Part shown: piece after piece, positions 8,714-18,169 of the stretch
Layout of the letters: the number at the start of each line of letters is the position of its first letter
Position numbering within the stretch: the stretch's first letter is position 1
NCBI GenBank assembly: GCA_902464405.1
Contig: CABQJD010000008.1
Location: 7,925-71,924, forward strand
Length of the DNA: 64,000 nucleotides
Source: an uncultured Actinomycetaceae bacterium
GTDB taxonomy: Bacteria > Actinomycetota > Actinomycetes > Actinomycetales > Actinomycetaceae
Direction: 5' to 3'
Program-made: the position numbers and the translations under genes
The notes under the pieces: generated by a model
The model's input: only the letters and a program-made list of their open reading frames with translations
What the model was told of the DNA's origin: nothing
Databases searched by the model: none

Positions 8714-9322
8714 ATGAAAAATCTAAAATCGGTATTAGCTGATGCAGATACGGATAATCACGTGCAGATTATCGAGCAGAAAACCGAATTTTCTGGTCCG
8801 ATTTTTACGGTCTATAACGACGATGTTGAATTTCGTTTCGGCGATCGGGCGTGGCGTCAGTATATGGATCATCATGATGCGGTTGCCATAGTAGCTCTTC
8901 GAAATATTGATTTCGAGCCCGAAATTCTCCTTATCCGCCAATATAGGCATGCGGCACGTCGGATTTTTTGGGAAATTCCTGCTGGTTTGCGAGATCATCC
9001 AGGCGAAGATGGTCTTATCGCTGCTCAACGCGAGCTCGCAGAAGAAACGGATATGCAAGCTGAGCATTGGGAGCCTCTTGTGAGCTTTTATGCGTCTCCA
9101 GGATGTTCGAACGAAAATCTTGATGTGTATCTGGCAACTGACATCACGTCTGTCACAGATAGAGAGAACTCTGCGTGCGGATTTGAACGAGTGGAAGAAG
9201 AGCGCGAGATAGAGACGGGCTGGTTCGCACTTTCCCAAGTGCTTGAAGCAGTGCAGTGTGGAAAACTGCGCAGCCCAACACTTGTTGCAGGGGTGCTCGC
9301 TGCTGCTCTTAGATATCGATAG
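8714..9322 (+). CDS. NUDIX hydrolase, ADP-ribose pyrophosphatase-like
   Basis: A 202-residue cytoplasmic phosphohydrolase. The Nudix box lies at 91-113 (GLRDHPGEDGL, then REL.EET), with the one-residue-longer GLRD..GE form recalled from actinobacterial ADP-ribose pyrophosphatases and Asp in place of the usual final Gly. The upstream FWEIPAG is also typical of that subfamily. It would cleave ADP-ribose to AMP and ribose 5-phosphate; other nucleoside diphosphate sugars are possible. It stands alone, with its own probable promoter, between the divergent parC gene and sufR. Confidence 0.85.
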   Translation: MKNLKSVLADADTDNHVQIIEQKTEFSGPIFTVYNDDVEFRFGDRAWRQYMDHHDAVAIVALRNIDFEPEILLIRQYRHAARRIFWEIPAGLRDHPGEDGLIAAQRELAEETDMQAEHWEPLVSFYASPGCSNENLDVYLATDITSVTDRENSACGFERVEEEREIETGWFALSQVLEAVQCGKLRSPTLVAGVLAAALRYR

Positions 9323-9525
9323 GAGCAAGTGGCGCACAGATCGGAAATTATGTGTTTATCGATGATGAGTCAAATACTTGGGCCTAGTATTTATATATTC
9401 TTGTGTGTATCTTCTCTATTAAGATAGTTTCGGCTTGCTAAAATAGTATTTAGTGAGGAAAATGTTGCACAAAGGTGCAGTACGCGTAAACAACAGAATT
9501 CGAGTAAAAAATAGGAGAAGCGATC

Positions 9526-10203
9526 ATGGTGGAGCGCAATGACCTCGGCACATGCGAGCAGATTCTGCGCTACATCGTTGAGCGAGGTCCGATTGCCTCC
9601 GCTGAGCTGGCAAAAATTCTTGTACTCACCCCTGCAGCTGTGCGCAGGCATATTTCAACTCTTGTTGATGATGGCTATATCAAAGTGTATGAAGGTAGCG
9701 TTAAAGCGCCAACACGGCGTGGGCGCCCGAGTCGTCGATATGTAGCAACTCCTCGAGGGCAAGGTGAGCTTAAAGAATCGTATTCTGATCTCGCTGCGCA
9801 AGCAATGGCGTTTATGAAAGAACGCATGGGAGAAGAGGCGATCAATGAGTTCGTTAATCAACGCGTTGCGGCGCTGGAAGCCCGCTACGGTCCTGTGCTT
9901 AAAGCTGCTGGCAGCAATCCTACCGACCGAGTAGCTGCTCTTGCTGCCGCTCTCAATAAAGACGGATACGTGACGACGCTGCGCCGAGGCGGTCCAAACT
10001 CAATGGCTCTTCAACTCTGCCAAGGGCATTGCCCTGTGCAAGACGTTGCGTCAAACTTTCCCGAATTTTGCGAGGCGGAAACTGCTGCTTTCTCCCGATT
10101 ACTCGGCATGCCGATTCAGAGGCTTGCCACTCTCGCAGGCGGCGAACACGTGTGCACAACCAACATTCCTATCGGATTGCCAGTGATGAGACGTCCGAGG
10201 TAA
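9526..10203 (+). CDS. sufR: SufR-type Fe-S-sensing transcriptional regulator
   Basis: 225 residues. A winged helix-turn-helix occupies about 9-80 (SAELAKILVLTPAAVRRHIS), and the C-terminal half carries four cysteines, C165, C169, C182 and C210, in the arrangement expected for a cluster ligand set. SufR homologues repress the suf operon when Fe-S clusters are sufficient. The start has an AGGAGAAG ribosome site. It is the first gene of a same-strand array sufR-B-D-C-S-U-T, about 100 nt before sufB, as in other Actinobacteria. Confidence 0.9.
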   Translation: MVERNDLGTCEQILRYIVERGPIASAELAKILVLTPAAVRRHISTLVDDGYIKVYEGSVKAPTRRGRPSRRYVATPRGQGELKESYSDLAAQAMAFMKERMGEEAINEFVNQRVAALEARYGPVLKAAGSNPTDRVAALAAALNKDGYVTTLRRGGPNSMALQLCQGHCPVQDVASNFPEFCEAETAAFSRLLGMPIQRLATLAGGEHVCTTNIPIGLPVMRRPR

Positions 10204-10307
10204 AGAGCTAAAACTGAGCGTTGGGTCATTGCCAACGTGCATGAAACAAACAACGTGAGATACACGATGCAGACGAGCAGTGCGGATGCGCTGCCTGGAA
10301 GGAAAAA

Positions 10308-11777
10308 ATGAGTCAATCCGCAATGGAATCTAGCACAGTGAAAACTGTTGCTTCTGGTTCTGAGCCAATGTCTCAAGAAGAGACAATCGAGGCGATGAGT
10401 CAAAAATATGCATACGGCTGGCACGATAGTGATGCTGCTGGTGCAGCTGCGAAGCGCGGGCTAAGTGAAGATGTGGTTCGAGAGATATCGCAGATTAAAG
10501 GTGAACCAGAGTGGATGCTTGAGCTGCGTTTGAAAGCGTATCGCTCATTCCAGAAGCGTCCGATGCCGACATGGGGAGTAGACCTCACAAATATCGATTT
10601 TGACTCTGTGAAATATTATGTGCGTCCGACTGATGAAGTTGCGACGTCGTGGGAAGATCTTCCAGAAGATATTCGCGCAACTTACGATAAACTCGGCATT
10701 CCAGAAGCTGAGAAAGCTCGGCTTGTGGCTGGCGTTGCGGCTCAGTATGAATCGGAAGTTGTCTATCATCAAATCCGTGAAGATCTTGAGCAGCAAGGCG
10801 TCATCTTCCTCGATACAGATTCTGGCTTGCGTGAGTATCCAGAGCTTTTTAGAGAGTATTTCACTAAGTCTGTACCGCTCGGTGATAATAAGTTTTCGGC
10901 TCTCAACACAGCAGTCTGGAGCGGCGGTAGCTTTATTTACGTGCCAAAAGGTGTGCACGTTGATATTCCTTTACAGGCATATTTCCGTATGAACACCGAA
11001 AATCTCGGGCAATTTGAGCGCACTCTCATTATTGCGGACGAAGGTTCTTATGTGCATTACGTAGAAGGCTGTACCGCACCGATTTACAAGAGTGATTCAC
11101 TGCATGCTGCAGTAGTGGAAATTTTCGTGCGGAAAAATGCGCGCGTCCGTTACACCACGATTCAGAACTGGAGTAATAACGTGCTCAACCTCGTCACCCA
11201 GAGAGCTGTGGTCGAAGAAGGCGGCACGATGGAATGGGTTGATGGTAATATCGGATCTAAAGCGAATATGAAGTATCCTACTTGTATTTTGGCTGGTCCT
11301 TATGCGCGCGGCGAAGCTCTGTCTATCGCATTTTCAGGTAAAGGACAGCATCAGGATACGGGTGCCAAGATGATTCATATGGCACCTCATACCAGTTCAT
11401 CGATTGTTTCAAAGTCGATTTCGCGAGGCGGTGGGCGTAGTGCTTATCGAGGTTTAGTGAAAGTGACGAAAGATGCTGCGCACTCGAAATCGAACGTCTT
11501 ATGCGATGCTTTGCTCGTCGATGATATCTCGCGCTCAGATACCTACCCATACGTCGATATCCGTACAGACGATATCGAAATGGGGCATGAAGCAACCGTT
11601 AGTAAAGTGAGCGAAGATCAGCTCTTCTATCTCATGAGCCGTGGGCTGGAGGAGACTGAAGCAATGGCGATGATTGTGCGCGGCTTCGTAGAGCCTATTG
11701 CTCGTGAGCTGCCAATGGAATATGCGCTTGAGCTCAACCGCTTGATTGAGCTGCAGATGGAAGGTTCGGTGGGCTGA
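10308..11777 (+). CDS. sufB: Fe-S cluster assembly scaffold SufB
   Basis: 489 residues, the usual length. The C-terminal half is the right-handed beta-helix of the SufBD family, with the conserved [38 protein letters not shown] and [16 protein letters not shown] segments; the VEGCTAP motif lies in the middle. SufB receives sulfur from the desulfurase and builds nascent clusters in the SufBC2D complex. The ribosome site GGAAGG precedes the ATG. It is separated from sufD by three bases. Confidence 0.95.
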   Translation: MSQSAMESSTVKTVASGSEPMSQEETIEAMSQKYAYGWHDSDAAGAAAKRGLSEDVVREISQIKGEPEWMLELRLKAYRSFQKRPMPTWGVDLTNIDFDSVKYYVRPTDEVATSWEDLPEDIRATYDKLGIPEAEKARLVAGVAAQYESEVVYHQIREDLEQQGVIFLDTDSGLREYPELFREYFTKSVPLGDNKFSALNTAVWSGGSFIYVPKGVHVDIPLQAYFRMNTENLGQFERTLIIADEGSYVHYVEGCTAPIYKSDSLHAAVVEIFVRKNARVRYTTIQNWSNNVLNLVTQRAVVEEGGTMEWVDGNIGSKANMKYPTCILAGPYARGEALSIAFSGKGQHQDTGAKMIHMAPHTSSSIVSKSISRGGGRSAYRGLVKVTKDAAHSKSNVLCDALLVDDISRSDTYPYVDIRTDDIEMGHEATVSKVSEDQLFYLMSRGLEETEAMAMIVRGFVEPIARELPMEYALELNRLIELQMEGSVG

Positions 11778-11780
11778 GCA

Positions 11781-12953
11781 GTGAACGAAGTAACGATTAA
11801 CCCAAATAATGTTGCGAAGCCAATTATTGCTTCTCGCGCGGATCGACCAACGAGTTTTAACGTAGCTGATTTTTCTGTGCCGCATGGGCGTGAGGAAGAG
11901 TGGCGTTTCACGCCTATGGCTCGCATACGAGATTTCTTTGCTGATCGCGTTGAGGTGGCTCACGCAATTGCTCCTGCCGTCACGGCTGAGGGGATCGAAC
12001 TAGAAAAAGTTGCACGCACAGATCCTCGTTTGGGCAGGCTCCAAGCGCCGGAAGATCGTATCGGTGCTCTTGCATGGGAAGCTTCTTCAGAAGCATATGT
12101 GGTATCTATCCCTGCAGATTGTGAGCTTAAGGAAGAGGCGTCAGTTTTTATCAATGGCAGTGACGATTCTTCTGTGAGTGCACTAGAGTTTCTCATTGAT
12201 GCAGGAGAGAACTCTCGCGGAACTATCATCATGAATCACACTGGTTCTTCAAGCCTCACCGAAGGCGTCGAAATATCTTTGGCCGCTGGTGCTCATCTCA
12301 CGCTCGTGAGTATTCAAGATTGGGATGATAATGCCCGCCACGCTCTGAGTTTCCGTATGCGTGCTGGTAAAGATGTGGTCCTCAAGCATATTGTAGTAAG
12401 TCTTGGAGGCTCTCTTGTGCGCGTCACCTCAGCAGTTGAGTTTGCTGGGCAAGGAGCAGATGTGAATCTTCTAGGCGCGTATTTTGCGGATACTGAGCAG
12501 CATCTTGAACATCGTCTCTTCGTCGATCACAACCAGCCGAAGTGCCGTTCACAAGTGACGTATAAAGGAGCGCTTCAAGGTGACGATGCTCATTCGGTAT
12601 GGGTTGGCGACGTCTTGATTCGCCCTGAAGCTGAGGGGATTGAGACGTATGAGCTTAATCGTAACCTCGTACTCACAGAGGGTGCGCGCGCTGATTCTGT
12701 GCCGAACCTAGAGATCGAGACGGGCAATATCGAAGGCGCTGGGCATGCCTCGGCAACTGGGCGTTTTGACGATGAGCAGCTCTTTTACCTGCGCTCGCGA
12801 GGTATTCCAGAGAAAGAAGCACGGCGTTTGGTCGTCATGGGATTTTTTGCGGAGCTTATTAATCAGATTGGTGTGGAATCTGTGCAAGAAAAACTTTTGG
12901 CGCATATCGATGCAGAGCTTGGGCATACCCTAGCGCATACAGCCATGAGCTAA
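11781..12953 (+). CDS. sufD: Fe-S cluster assembly protein SufD
   Basis: 390 residues with GTG start, three bases after the sufB stop. The SufBD beta-helix covers about 120-370, ending in GHASATGRFDDEQLFYLRSR and EKEARRLVVMGFF, characteristic of SufD. SufD pairs with SufB on the SufC dimer and is needed for iron entry. The N-terminal part includes the REEEWRFTPMARIRDF segment common in actinobacterial SufD. Confidence 0.94.
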   Translation: MNEVTINPNNVAKPIIASRADRPTSFNVADFSVPHGREEEWRFTPMARIRDFFADRVEVAHAIAPAVTAEGIELEKVARTDPRLGRLQAPEDRIGALAWEASSEAYVVSIPADCELKEEASVFINGSDDSSVSALEFLIDAGENSRGTIIMNHTGSSSLTEGVEISLAAGAHLTLVSIQDWDDNARHALSFRMRAGKDVVLKHIVVSLGGSLVRVTSAVEFAGQGADVNLLGAYFADTEQHLEHRLFVDHNQPKCRSQVTYKGALQGDDAHSVWVGDVLIRPEAEGIETYELNRNLVLTEGARADSVPNLEIETGNIEGAGHASATGRFDDEQLFYLRSRGIPEKEARRLVVMGFFAELINQIGVESVQEKLLAHIDAELGHTLAHTAMS

Positions 12954-13003
12954 TATCTCACGAAGTGAATGAATGAAATTAACCACAATGAAAGAAGAAA
13001 ACA

Positions 13004-13795
13004 GTGTCAAAACTCGAAATCGTTGATCTCCATGTGTCTGTGGAAACTCAAGATGGTCCTAAACCAATTCTCAAGGGTGTGAATCTTACTATTAACGATG
13101 GTGAAATTCATGCCATTATGGGGCCCAATGGCTCTGGAAAATCCACGATGGCGTATGCGATCGCTGGGCACCCGAAATATACGGTTACTCAGGGGAAGAT
13201 TCTGCTTGATGGGGTGGATATGGTGCCTCTTAGCGCAGACGAGCGTGCACGTGCAGGGCTTTTCCTCGCTATGCAGTATCCTGTGGAAGTTGCTGGGGTA
13301 TCTGTGAGTAATTTCCTGCGCACTGCAAAGACGGCAATTGATGGAGAAGCACCGAAGATCCGCACGTGGGTAAAAGACATGAAATCATCGATGGAAGCTC
13401 TCAAAATCGAAAAAGATTTTGCTGAGCGCGATGTGAACGTAGGCTTTTCCGGGGGCGAGAAAAAGCGTATCGAAATTCTGCAGATGGAAATTTTGAAACC
13501 AAAGTTTGCTGTTCTTGACGAGACGGATTCAGGGCTTGACGTCGATGCTTTGCGTCTCGTGAGCGAGGGAGTAAACCGTGTGCATGAGGCAACGAACAAT
13601 GGCGTGCTGCTTATTACTCACTACACGCGTATTTTGCGCTATATCAAGCCAGAGTTCGTGCATGTATTCGTAGATGGGCACGTTGTGGCATCGGGTGGGC
13701 CAGAGCTGGCAGATCAGCTTGAAGAGCATGGATATGAAGAGTATGAAGCTGCTGCGGCTGCACGCACACAGGATAAAGGTGCGGTGGAAGCCTAA
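13004..13795 (+). CDS. sufC: Fe-S cluster assembly ATPase SufC
   Basis: ABC-type ATPase of 263 residues with no membrane segments. Walker A is GPNGSGKSTM, the signature is FSGGEKKRIEILQ, Walker B is FAVLDETDSGLDVDAL (the Asp-Glu-Thr-Asp variant typical of SufC), and the switch His is in LLITHYTRIL. It energises SufBC2D. GTG start at 13004 with AAAGAAGAAA upstream, 50 nt after sufD. Its stop overlaps the sufS start by one base. Confidence 0.96.
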   Translation: MSKLEIVDLHVSVETQDGPKPILKGVNLTINDGEIHAIMGPNGSGKSTMAYAIAGHPKYTVTQGKILLDGVDMVPLSADERARAGLFLAMQYPVEVAGVSVSNFLRTAKTAIDGEAPKIRTWVKDMKSSMEALKIEKDFAERDVNVGFSGGEKKRIEILQMEILKPKFAVLDETDSGLDVDALRLVSEGVNRVHEATNNGVLLITHYTRILRYIKPEFVHVFVDGHVVASGGPELADQLEEHGYEEYEAAAAARTQDKGAVEA

Positions 13796-15114
13796 TGATC
13801 GAAGGTGATTCGCTGCGTATAGATGGTGAGGTATATGTGCCGCCGTTTGCGCGCAGCGATTTTCCGATTCTTTCGCGGGTAATGCGTGGTGGAAAAGCGC
13901 TTGTCTACCTTGACTCTGGAGCCACAGCTCAAAAACCACGGCAGGTGATTGATACTGTGGTGCGCCAGGAACTTGAAAATAATGGTGCAGTTGCGCGAGG
14001 TTCGCATGAGTTAGCAGAGATAAGCACACTCGCATACGAACGCGCACGCGAAAAAGTGGCACAGTTCATTGGCGCCGATTGTGATGAAGTTTTGTGGACG
14101 AAAAATTCCACGGAGGCGCTCAATGAAATTGCGTATGTCCTTGGAAATGTGAGTGCAGGGCGCGGCTTGAGTGTCAAAGCGTGTGCAGACGTCACCGAAC
14201 GTTTCCATATCGGAGCTCGGGATAATATCGTTTCCACTCGCGCAGAGCACCACGCGAATATTATTCCTTGGCAAGAGCTGTGCGCACGCACCGGGGCTGA
14301 GTTTCGCTGGCTGGAGCTCACGAAAGACGGGCGGATCGATCTTTCTTCTGCTGAGAGCATGATCGATGAGCATACAAAACTTGTGACGTTTACGCACGTT
14401 TCAAACGTGACGGGCGCAGTTTCACCAGTTGAGCAGATCGTTGATGCAGCTCATGCCGTGGGGGCTTTGACTGTGCTGGATTCATGCCAGAGCGCTCCGC
14501 ATCTTCCGTTGTTCGTTAAAGATCTTGACGTCGATTTTGCCGTATTTTCTGGGCATAAAATGTATGGACCAACTGGCATCGGTGCGCTTTATGGCAAGCG
14601 CGAACTTTTGCAGGCAATGCCTCCATTTTTATTCGGCGGATCAATGATTGAGCTGGTCTCAATGGAGAGCACAACGTATGCGCAGCCTCCTGCGCGTTTT
14701 GAGGCAGGGTCGCAGCCTATTGCTCAGGTGGTAGGGCTGGGCGCGGCAGTAGATTACATGACCGCAGCAGGGATGACGCAGATTGAACGCTATGAATCTG
14801 CGCTTACAAGCTATCTACTCTCTGGCATTCAGCAGATTTCTGGAGTGCGTGTGCTAGGCCCTACAGACATGAATAACCGTGTGGGTGTTGTGGCATTTGA
14901 TGTGCAGGGAGTTCATCCGCACGATGTGGGGCAGGTGCTCGATATGGCAGGTGTTGCTGTGCGGGTGGGGCATCACTGTGCACAGCCTATTCACCGTTTC
15001 TTTGATGTGTACGCTTCGTCTCGAGTGTCTTTGGCTCCTTATAATACGCAAGCAGATATCGATGCGTTCTTAGATGCGCTCAGTGGTGTACGATCGTTTT
15101 TCCGCGTGGAATAG
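13795..15114 (+). CDS. sufS: Cysteine desulfurase SufS
   Basis: Group II PLP-dependent cysteine desulfurase that supplies sulfur to the SUF machinery. 439 residues. The PLP lysine is K255 in FSGHKMYGPTGIGALYG, and the catalytic Cys is C395 in RVGHHCAQPIHR. The ATG shares its A with the sufC stop, so translation is coupled. About 25 extra N-terminal residues precede the usual fold start. Downstream sufU is its likely sulfur acceptor. Confidence 0.95.
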   Translation: MIEGDSLRIDGEVYVPPFARSDFPILSRVMRGGKALVYLDSGATAQKPRQVIDTVVRQELENNGAVARGSHELAEISTLAYERAREKVAQFIGADCDEVLWTKNSTEALNEIAYVLGNVSAGRGLSVKACADVTERFHIGARDNIVSTRAEHHANIIPWQELCARTGAEFRWLELTKDGRIDLSSAESMIDEHTKLVTFTHVSNVTGAVSPVEQIVDAAHAVGALTVLDSCQSAPHLPLFVKDLDVDFAVFSGHKMYGPTGIGALYGKRELLQAMPPFLFGGSMIELVSMESTTYAQPPARFEAGSQPIAQVVGLGAAVDYMTAAGMTQIERYESALTSYLLSGIQQISGVRVLGPTDMNNRVGVVAFDVQGVHPHDVGQVLDMAGVAVRVGHHCAQPIHRFFDVYASSRVSLAPYNTQADIDAFLDALSGVRSFFRVE

Positions 15115-15208
15115 TCTTGTGCGGTATGTGTGATATAGGTACAGCAGAGCTTATGGGCACGAGCTGCTTGGTAGACGTAGAATTGTGTGAAACGATAAGC
15201 AAAGGCGA

Positions 15209-15700
15209 ATGAAGGTGGATATGAGCAGCGATCTGGAGCAGATGTATCAGCAAATAATTTTAGATGCATCGCGTGAACGCCACGGAGAAGGAGTTATTGA
15301 TTCTCCTGACGGGGAGAGTTTTCAAGTGAATCCGACGTGTGGCGATCAGGTGAATATGCAGGTGAAACTTTCCAGTGATGCGTCTCGCCTTGAGGAGATT
15401 CGCTGGGATGGGCATGGTTGCTCAATCTCGCAAGCGTCAATTTCAATTATGACGGATATGCTCGAAGGTAAGAGTCTCGATGAGCTTACTGATATGTATG
15501 ATGCGTTTCGCACTATGATGGATGCGCGCGGTTCACAGATTGATGATGATCTTGCCGATAAGCTTGACGATGCGTCAGCATTTCAGGGTGTCTCTAAATT
15601 TCCAGCCCGAATTAAGTGCGCATTGCTTGGCTGGATGGCTCTGCGTGAAGCAGCTGATGAAGCTATCGTAAAAAAACACAAAACTAGGAAAGAGCTGTGA
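15209..15700 (+). CDS. sufU: SUF system sulfur-transfer protein SufU
   Basis: 163 residues of the SufU/IscU-like zinc sulfurtransferase family. Candidate zinc ligands are Cys in NPTCGDQ, Cys in GHGCSISQAS and Cys in FPARIKCALLGW, with an Asp nearby. It takes persulfide sulfur from SufS. Two ATGs are possible: 15209 and 15221, the latter giving MSSDLEQMYQQIILD, closer to the usual N-terminus and preceded by AAGGTGG. The stop overlaps the sufT start. Confidence 0.92.
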   Translation: MKVDMSSDLEQMYQQIILDASRERHGEGVIDSPDGESFQVNPTCGDQVNMQVKLSSDASRLEEIRWDGHGCSISQASISIMTDMLEGKSLDELTDMYDAFRTMMDARGSQIDDDLADKLDDASAFQGVSKFPARIKCALLGWMALREAADEAIVKKHKTRKEL

Positions 15701-16119
15701 TGGAAGAAAAAGAAATGATGCCACAGTGGGATACATCGGTAAATTCGGCAGTTTCCGATGGTCAATCGTCACCAGCTGATGCGTACGTTGATAGCGCAGA
15801 GCTTTCGCACAGCGCGCTCACAGAAGAAGATGTGCGCGAAGCTCTTCGTGATGTGATTGATCCTGAACTTGGTGTGAACGTTGTGGATTTGGGTTTGCTC
15901 TATGGCGTGCACATTGATGGAAACTCAGTCACAGCCGATATGACGCTTACCTCTGCTGCGTGCCCTCTAACGGATATGATTGAGGAGCAAAGCCGCCTTG
16001 CCATGGACGGGATTGCTACCTCATTTACTATCAACTGGGTGTGGCTTCCACCGTGGGGACCTGACCGTATCACAGAAGAAGGGCGAGAACAATTGCGTGC
16101 CTTGGGCTTTAATGTGTGA
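15700..16119 (+). CDS. sufT: SUF-associated MIP18-family protein SufT (DUF59)
   Basis: 139 residues. An acidic N-terminal extension of about 45 residues precedes the DUF59 domain, which starts at LTEEDVREALRDVIDPELGV. The conserved Cys lies in LTSAACPLTDMI, and the domain ends with WLPPWGPDRITEEGREQLRALG. SufT proteins help cluster maturation or transfer. The ATG at 15700 overlaps the sufU stop by one base; a GTG one codon earlier is less likely. A hairpin spans its stop codon and should end the suf transcript. Confidence 0.92.
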   Translation: MEEKEMMPQWDTSVNSAVSDGQSSPADAYVDSAELSHSALTEEDVREALRDVIDPELGVNVVDLGLLYGVHIDGNSVTADMTLTSAACPLTDMIEEQSRLAMDGIATSFTINWVWLPPWGPDRITEEGREQLRALGFNV

Positions 16120-16151
16120 AAATTGCGCGTGTTTGCGCACGATTTTCACAC
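16114..16151. terminator. Bidirectional hairpin between sufT and the YciI gene
   Basis: GTGTGAAAAT at 16114-16123 pairs perfectly with ATTTTCACAC at 16142-16151, and the inside can form a second GCGC/GCGC helix. It covers the last codons of the two converging genes, so it suits termination in both directions, although there is no long T run. Confidence 0.6.
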
Positions 16152-16430
16152 CCAAGGGCTGATAACGGGGTTCCACTCGGTTGCTGTTCGACTGAGTATG
16201 ACGCCTGCTACGTTTAGCGGATCGGAATTAAGCAGCTCGAGAGCCTGCGTACTTTCGTCAGCTCTGACGATAATCAGCGCTTCACCGTCGCCAAAAGGTC
16301 CTGAAGCAAGAAGGGCGCCAGATTCGTAAAGGCTGCGCAGGAAGACTCTGTGGTCTGGGCGAATACGGGCGAGATCAGCGCTACGCGATGGATCGTATAC
16401 ATAATGAACTGCGAAAATTTTTTCTGCCAT
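16146..16430 (-). CDS. YciI-family protein
   Basis: A 94-residue small alpha-beta protein. The YciI pattern is clear: RPDHRVFLRSLYESGALLASGPFGDG carries the conserved His-Asp type residues and the GPF turn. Family members are ferredoxin-fold dimers; most have no proven activity. It converges on sufT, and its stop lies inside the shared hairpin. Confidence 0.85.
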   Translation of the reverse strand: MAEKIFAVHYVYDPSRSADLARIRPDHRVFLRSLYESGALLASGPFGDGEALIIVRADESTQALELLNSDPLNVAGVILSRTATEWNPVISPWV

Positions 16431-17084
16431 AGTTTAAGCCTAGCGTGTTTAGCGTGTGCGGTGGCAGATGGCAGCGTGTATGTCTGCCTATACAGTTACA
16501 GCTGGCAGTTTTGAGATTGCAAAACGTTACAAAGATTTAAGCTTAAAAGCCAAAATTTAACTGTAGCTTTTGTGGCTGCGGCTGCGTTTCTACTCGTGAT
16601 CGTGAGATGTTTTGATTTTTTTATTGAAACTTCTATGTTTTAAGTTTCTCTAGTTTCTTTCGATGATGGCGTTTTAGCTGGACCTCTTTTTTGTGAGGGG
16701 GGGGAGGAGCAGATTGGTATTGCTGATAATGCGTTTGTAGCGATGGATCCTTTCGTTCTACAGCGTTTAGAACCTGCTCCTTTTGAATGTATTCTCTCGT
16801 CGAGCAGTGTGATTAGGTAGCTGTGTGATCGGGGAGATGCGTGATTAGTGCATATACATTTTAAGGATGCAAACCTTTTGAAGTGCCGCTGTAGCGGGTA
16901 GGGGCAGGCTAAACAGAGCAGACGAATCAGACGGGCAAAGATCGTCTTTAATGATTCGATAAGAGCATGAACATACAGCACGCGGTAGTATGGAGATTAG
17001 GAGTATGGAGATTAGGTAAATAAAGCTGGGATCTATCAAAAGAGCTGAAGGCGCAAAGAGCAGACAACAGAAAGAGGAGCACTA
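16431..17084. other. 654-bp region without a convincing gene
   Basis: The frames here lack ribosome sites and protein-like composition. Visible elements are an 8-base G run (16697-16704), a small GTTCTA/TAGAAC hairpin (16755-16773) and a perfect head-to-tail duplication of AGTATGGAGATTAGG (16987-17016) just before the next gene. It probably holds promoters for the YciI gene and for the gene at 17085. Confidence 0.4.
16987..17016. repeat. Tandem duplication of a 15-bp unit
   Basis: AGTATGGAGATTAGG occurs twice, head to tail and without mismatch. It lies 69 nt upstream of the ATG at 17085, in the probable promoter region. Confidence 0.8.
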
Positions 17085-17603
17085 ATGGGGAAGTTTGGCA
17101 CATTGATTAAAATTGCCACAGTGGCAGGGCCAGCAATCGTAAAAGTTATTCAAACTTACGGACCGCAGCTCAAAAAACTTGCTGCAGAAAATCCAGAAGT
17201 TTTCTCTACTATTAAGCAGCGAGTTGCGCTCATTGCTCCTTCTAAAAAAGGAAGTGCTTCTGCTCGTGTGATCGCAGGAAAAATTAACGTGTTGCGCGAT
17301 CAAGTCACCTATCTGTATGCATCGGCAAATACGCCTGCTATTGCTAAACAAGCCAGCGCATGGCGCAATGAATTAGACGAGCTTGATAGTTTGCTTCCTG
17401 TGGTGGCAGTGATGAGTAAGAGTGCGCAAAAGAATGAACTTAAAGCCTTGCAAAAACGAATTGATGTTCTTTCCGCTGCGATTCTTGCGGCGATGATTAG
17501 TGACGATATTGAAGACGCAGAAATGGTAGTTGAATACCCTTTTTGTGCTCACCAAGAGGAGGATAAAGAAGAATCGAGCGAAGAGGAAACTCGGAAATAC
17601 TAG
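17085..17603 (+). CDS. Conserved hypothetical protein
   Basis: 172 residues with an AAAGAGGAG ribosome site. The N-terminus (about 1-50) is amphipathic and rich in Ile, Val and Lys (GTLIKIATVAGPAIVKVIQ), without a clear signal peptide. The centre is helical, and the C-terminal tail is strongly acidic (EEDKEESSEEET). It resembles uncharacterised actinobacterial proteins that begin MGK.GTLIK, as I recall them. No catalytic motif is seen. It ends about 100 nt before tRNA-Leu on the same strand. Confidence 0.75.
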   Translation: MGKFGTLIKIATVAGPAIVKVIQTYGPQLKKLAAENPEVFSTIKQRVALIAPSKKGSASARVIAGKINVLRDQVTYLYASANTPAIAKQASAWRNELDELDSLLPVVAVMSKSAQKNELKALQKRIDVLSAAILAAMISDDIEDAEMVVEYPFCAHQEEDKEESSEEETRKY

Positions 17604-17705
17604 GGATAATCTGTGCCGAATCAATATGTGGCGCAGATTACTGTGATTTCCGATTGGTCAATTTCGTTTCAAGATGATATCTTTTAACAGTCGCAAATGA
17701 CACCT

Positions 17706-17791
17706 GCGCGGGTGGCGGAATAGGTAGACGCGCTAGCTTGAGGTGCTAGTCCACGCATAAGTGGGTGGGGGTTCAAGTCCCCCTCCGCGCA
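17706..17791 (+). tRNA. tRNA-Leu (anticodon GAG)
   Basis: A complete class II cloverleaf of 86 nt. The acceptor strand GCGCGGG pairs with TCCGCGC. The anticodon stem CTAGC/GCTAG encloses TTGAGGT, giving anticodon GAG. A long variable arm follows, and the T arm is GGGGG-TTCAAGT-CCCCC. The CCA end is not encoded. A strong terminator lies 18 nt downstream. Confidence 0.97.
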
Positions 17792-17809
17792 CAGTAACAG
17801 CAGTAACAG

Positions 17810-17839
17810 CGGATACGATAAATATCGTATCCGTTTTTT
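17810..17839 (+). terminator. Intrinsic terminator of tRNA-Leu
   Basis: CGGATACGATA at 17810-17820 pairs perfectly with TATCGTATCCG at 17823-17833 and is followed by six T. Confidence 0.92.
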
Positions 17840-18121
17840 GTTGCCATAAAGCTGTTTTCTTGAGGAAGTAGCAAAATGTGGGTTAAGCGGCCAAATGTGT
17901 AATGTGCGTTGAGTAGTGCGATGTGCGTTATGTAGCCAAATATAGAGTTAAAGGTATAAATATGTGTCTTTATTCGGTGTGTTGTGGATGATTTTAATGT
18001 TGTATCTGCCTGCTCAGCATTTGCGTGGGGTGAATCCGTTTTCCCGTGTGGTTTATTGATTGATAATGCAGGTACTTTCGTGGCGTAGCAGTGAAAAGCG
18101 CTTCGATGGTGTTTTGGTTTT

Positions 18122-18166
18122 GTAGAGCTAAGCGTCAAAAGTGTGCCTTTTGATGCTTAGCTCTAC
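18122..18166. repeat. 20-bp stem hairpin, possible bidirectional terminator
   Basis: GTAGAGCTAAGC pairs with GCTTAGCTCTAC; the stem continues through GTCAAAAG/CTTTTGAT with one wobble, giving 20 pairs around a 5-nt loop. It lies in a 500-bp gene-free stretch between tRNA-Leu and the MazG-like gene. No T run follows. Confidence 0.7.
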
Positions 18167-18169
18167 GTG

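Noticed and set aside
8735..9337. 200-codon minus-strand frame
   Set aside because: It is fully antisense to the NUDIX gene, which carries a clear Nudix box.
16697..16704. Run of eight G as a possible phase-variable tract
   Set aside because: It lies in no credible gene and is not clearly in a promoter; it was noted only in the region description.
16640..16981. 113-codon minus-strand frame in the gene-free region
   Set aside because: It runs through a G8 tract, has low-complexity basic composition and no ribosome site.
17773..18138. 121-codon minus-strand frame
   Set aside because: It overlaps tRNA-Leu and its terminator on the opposite strand and has no protein-like composition.
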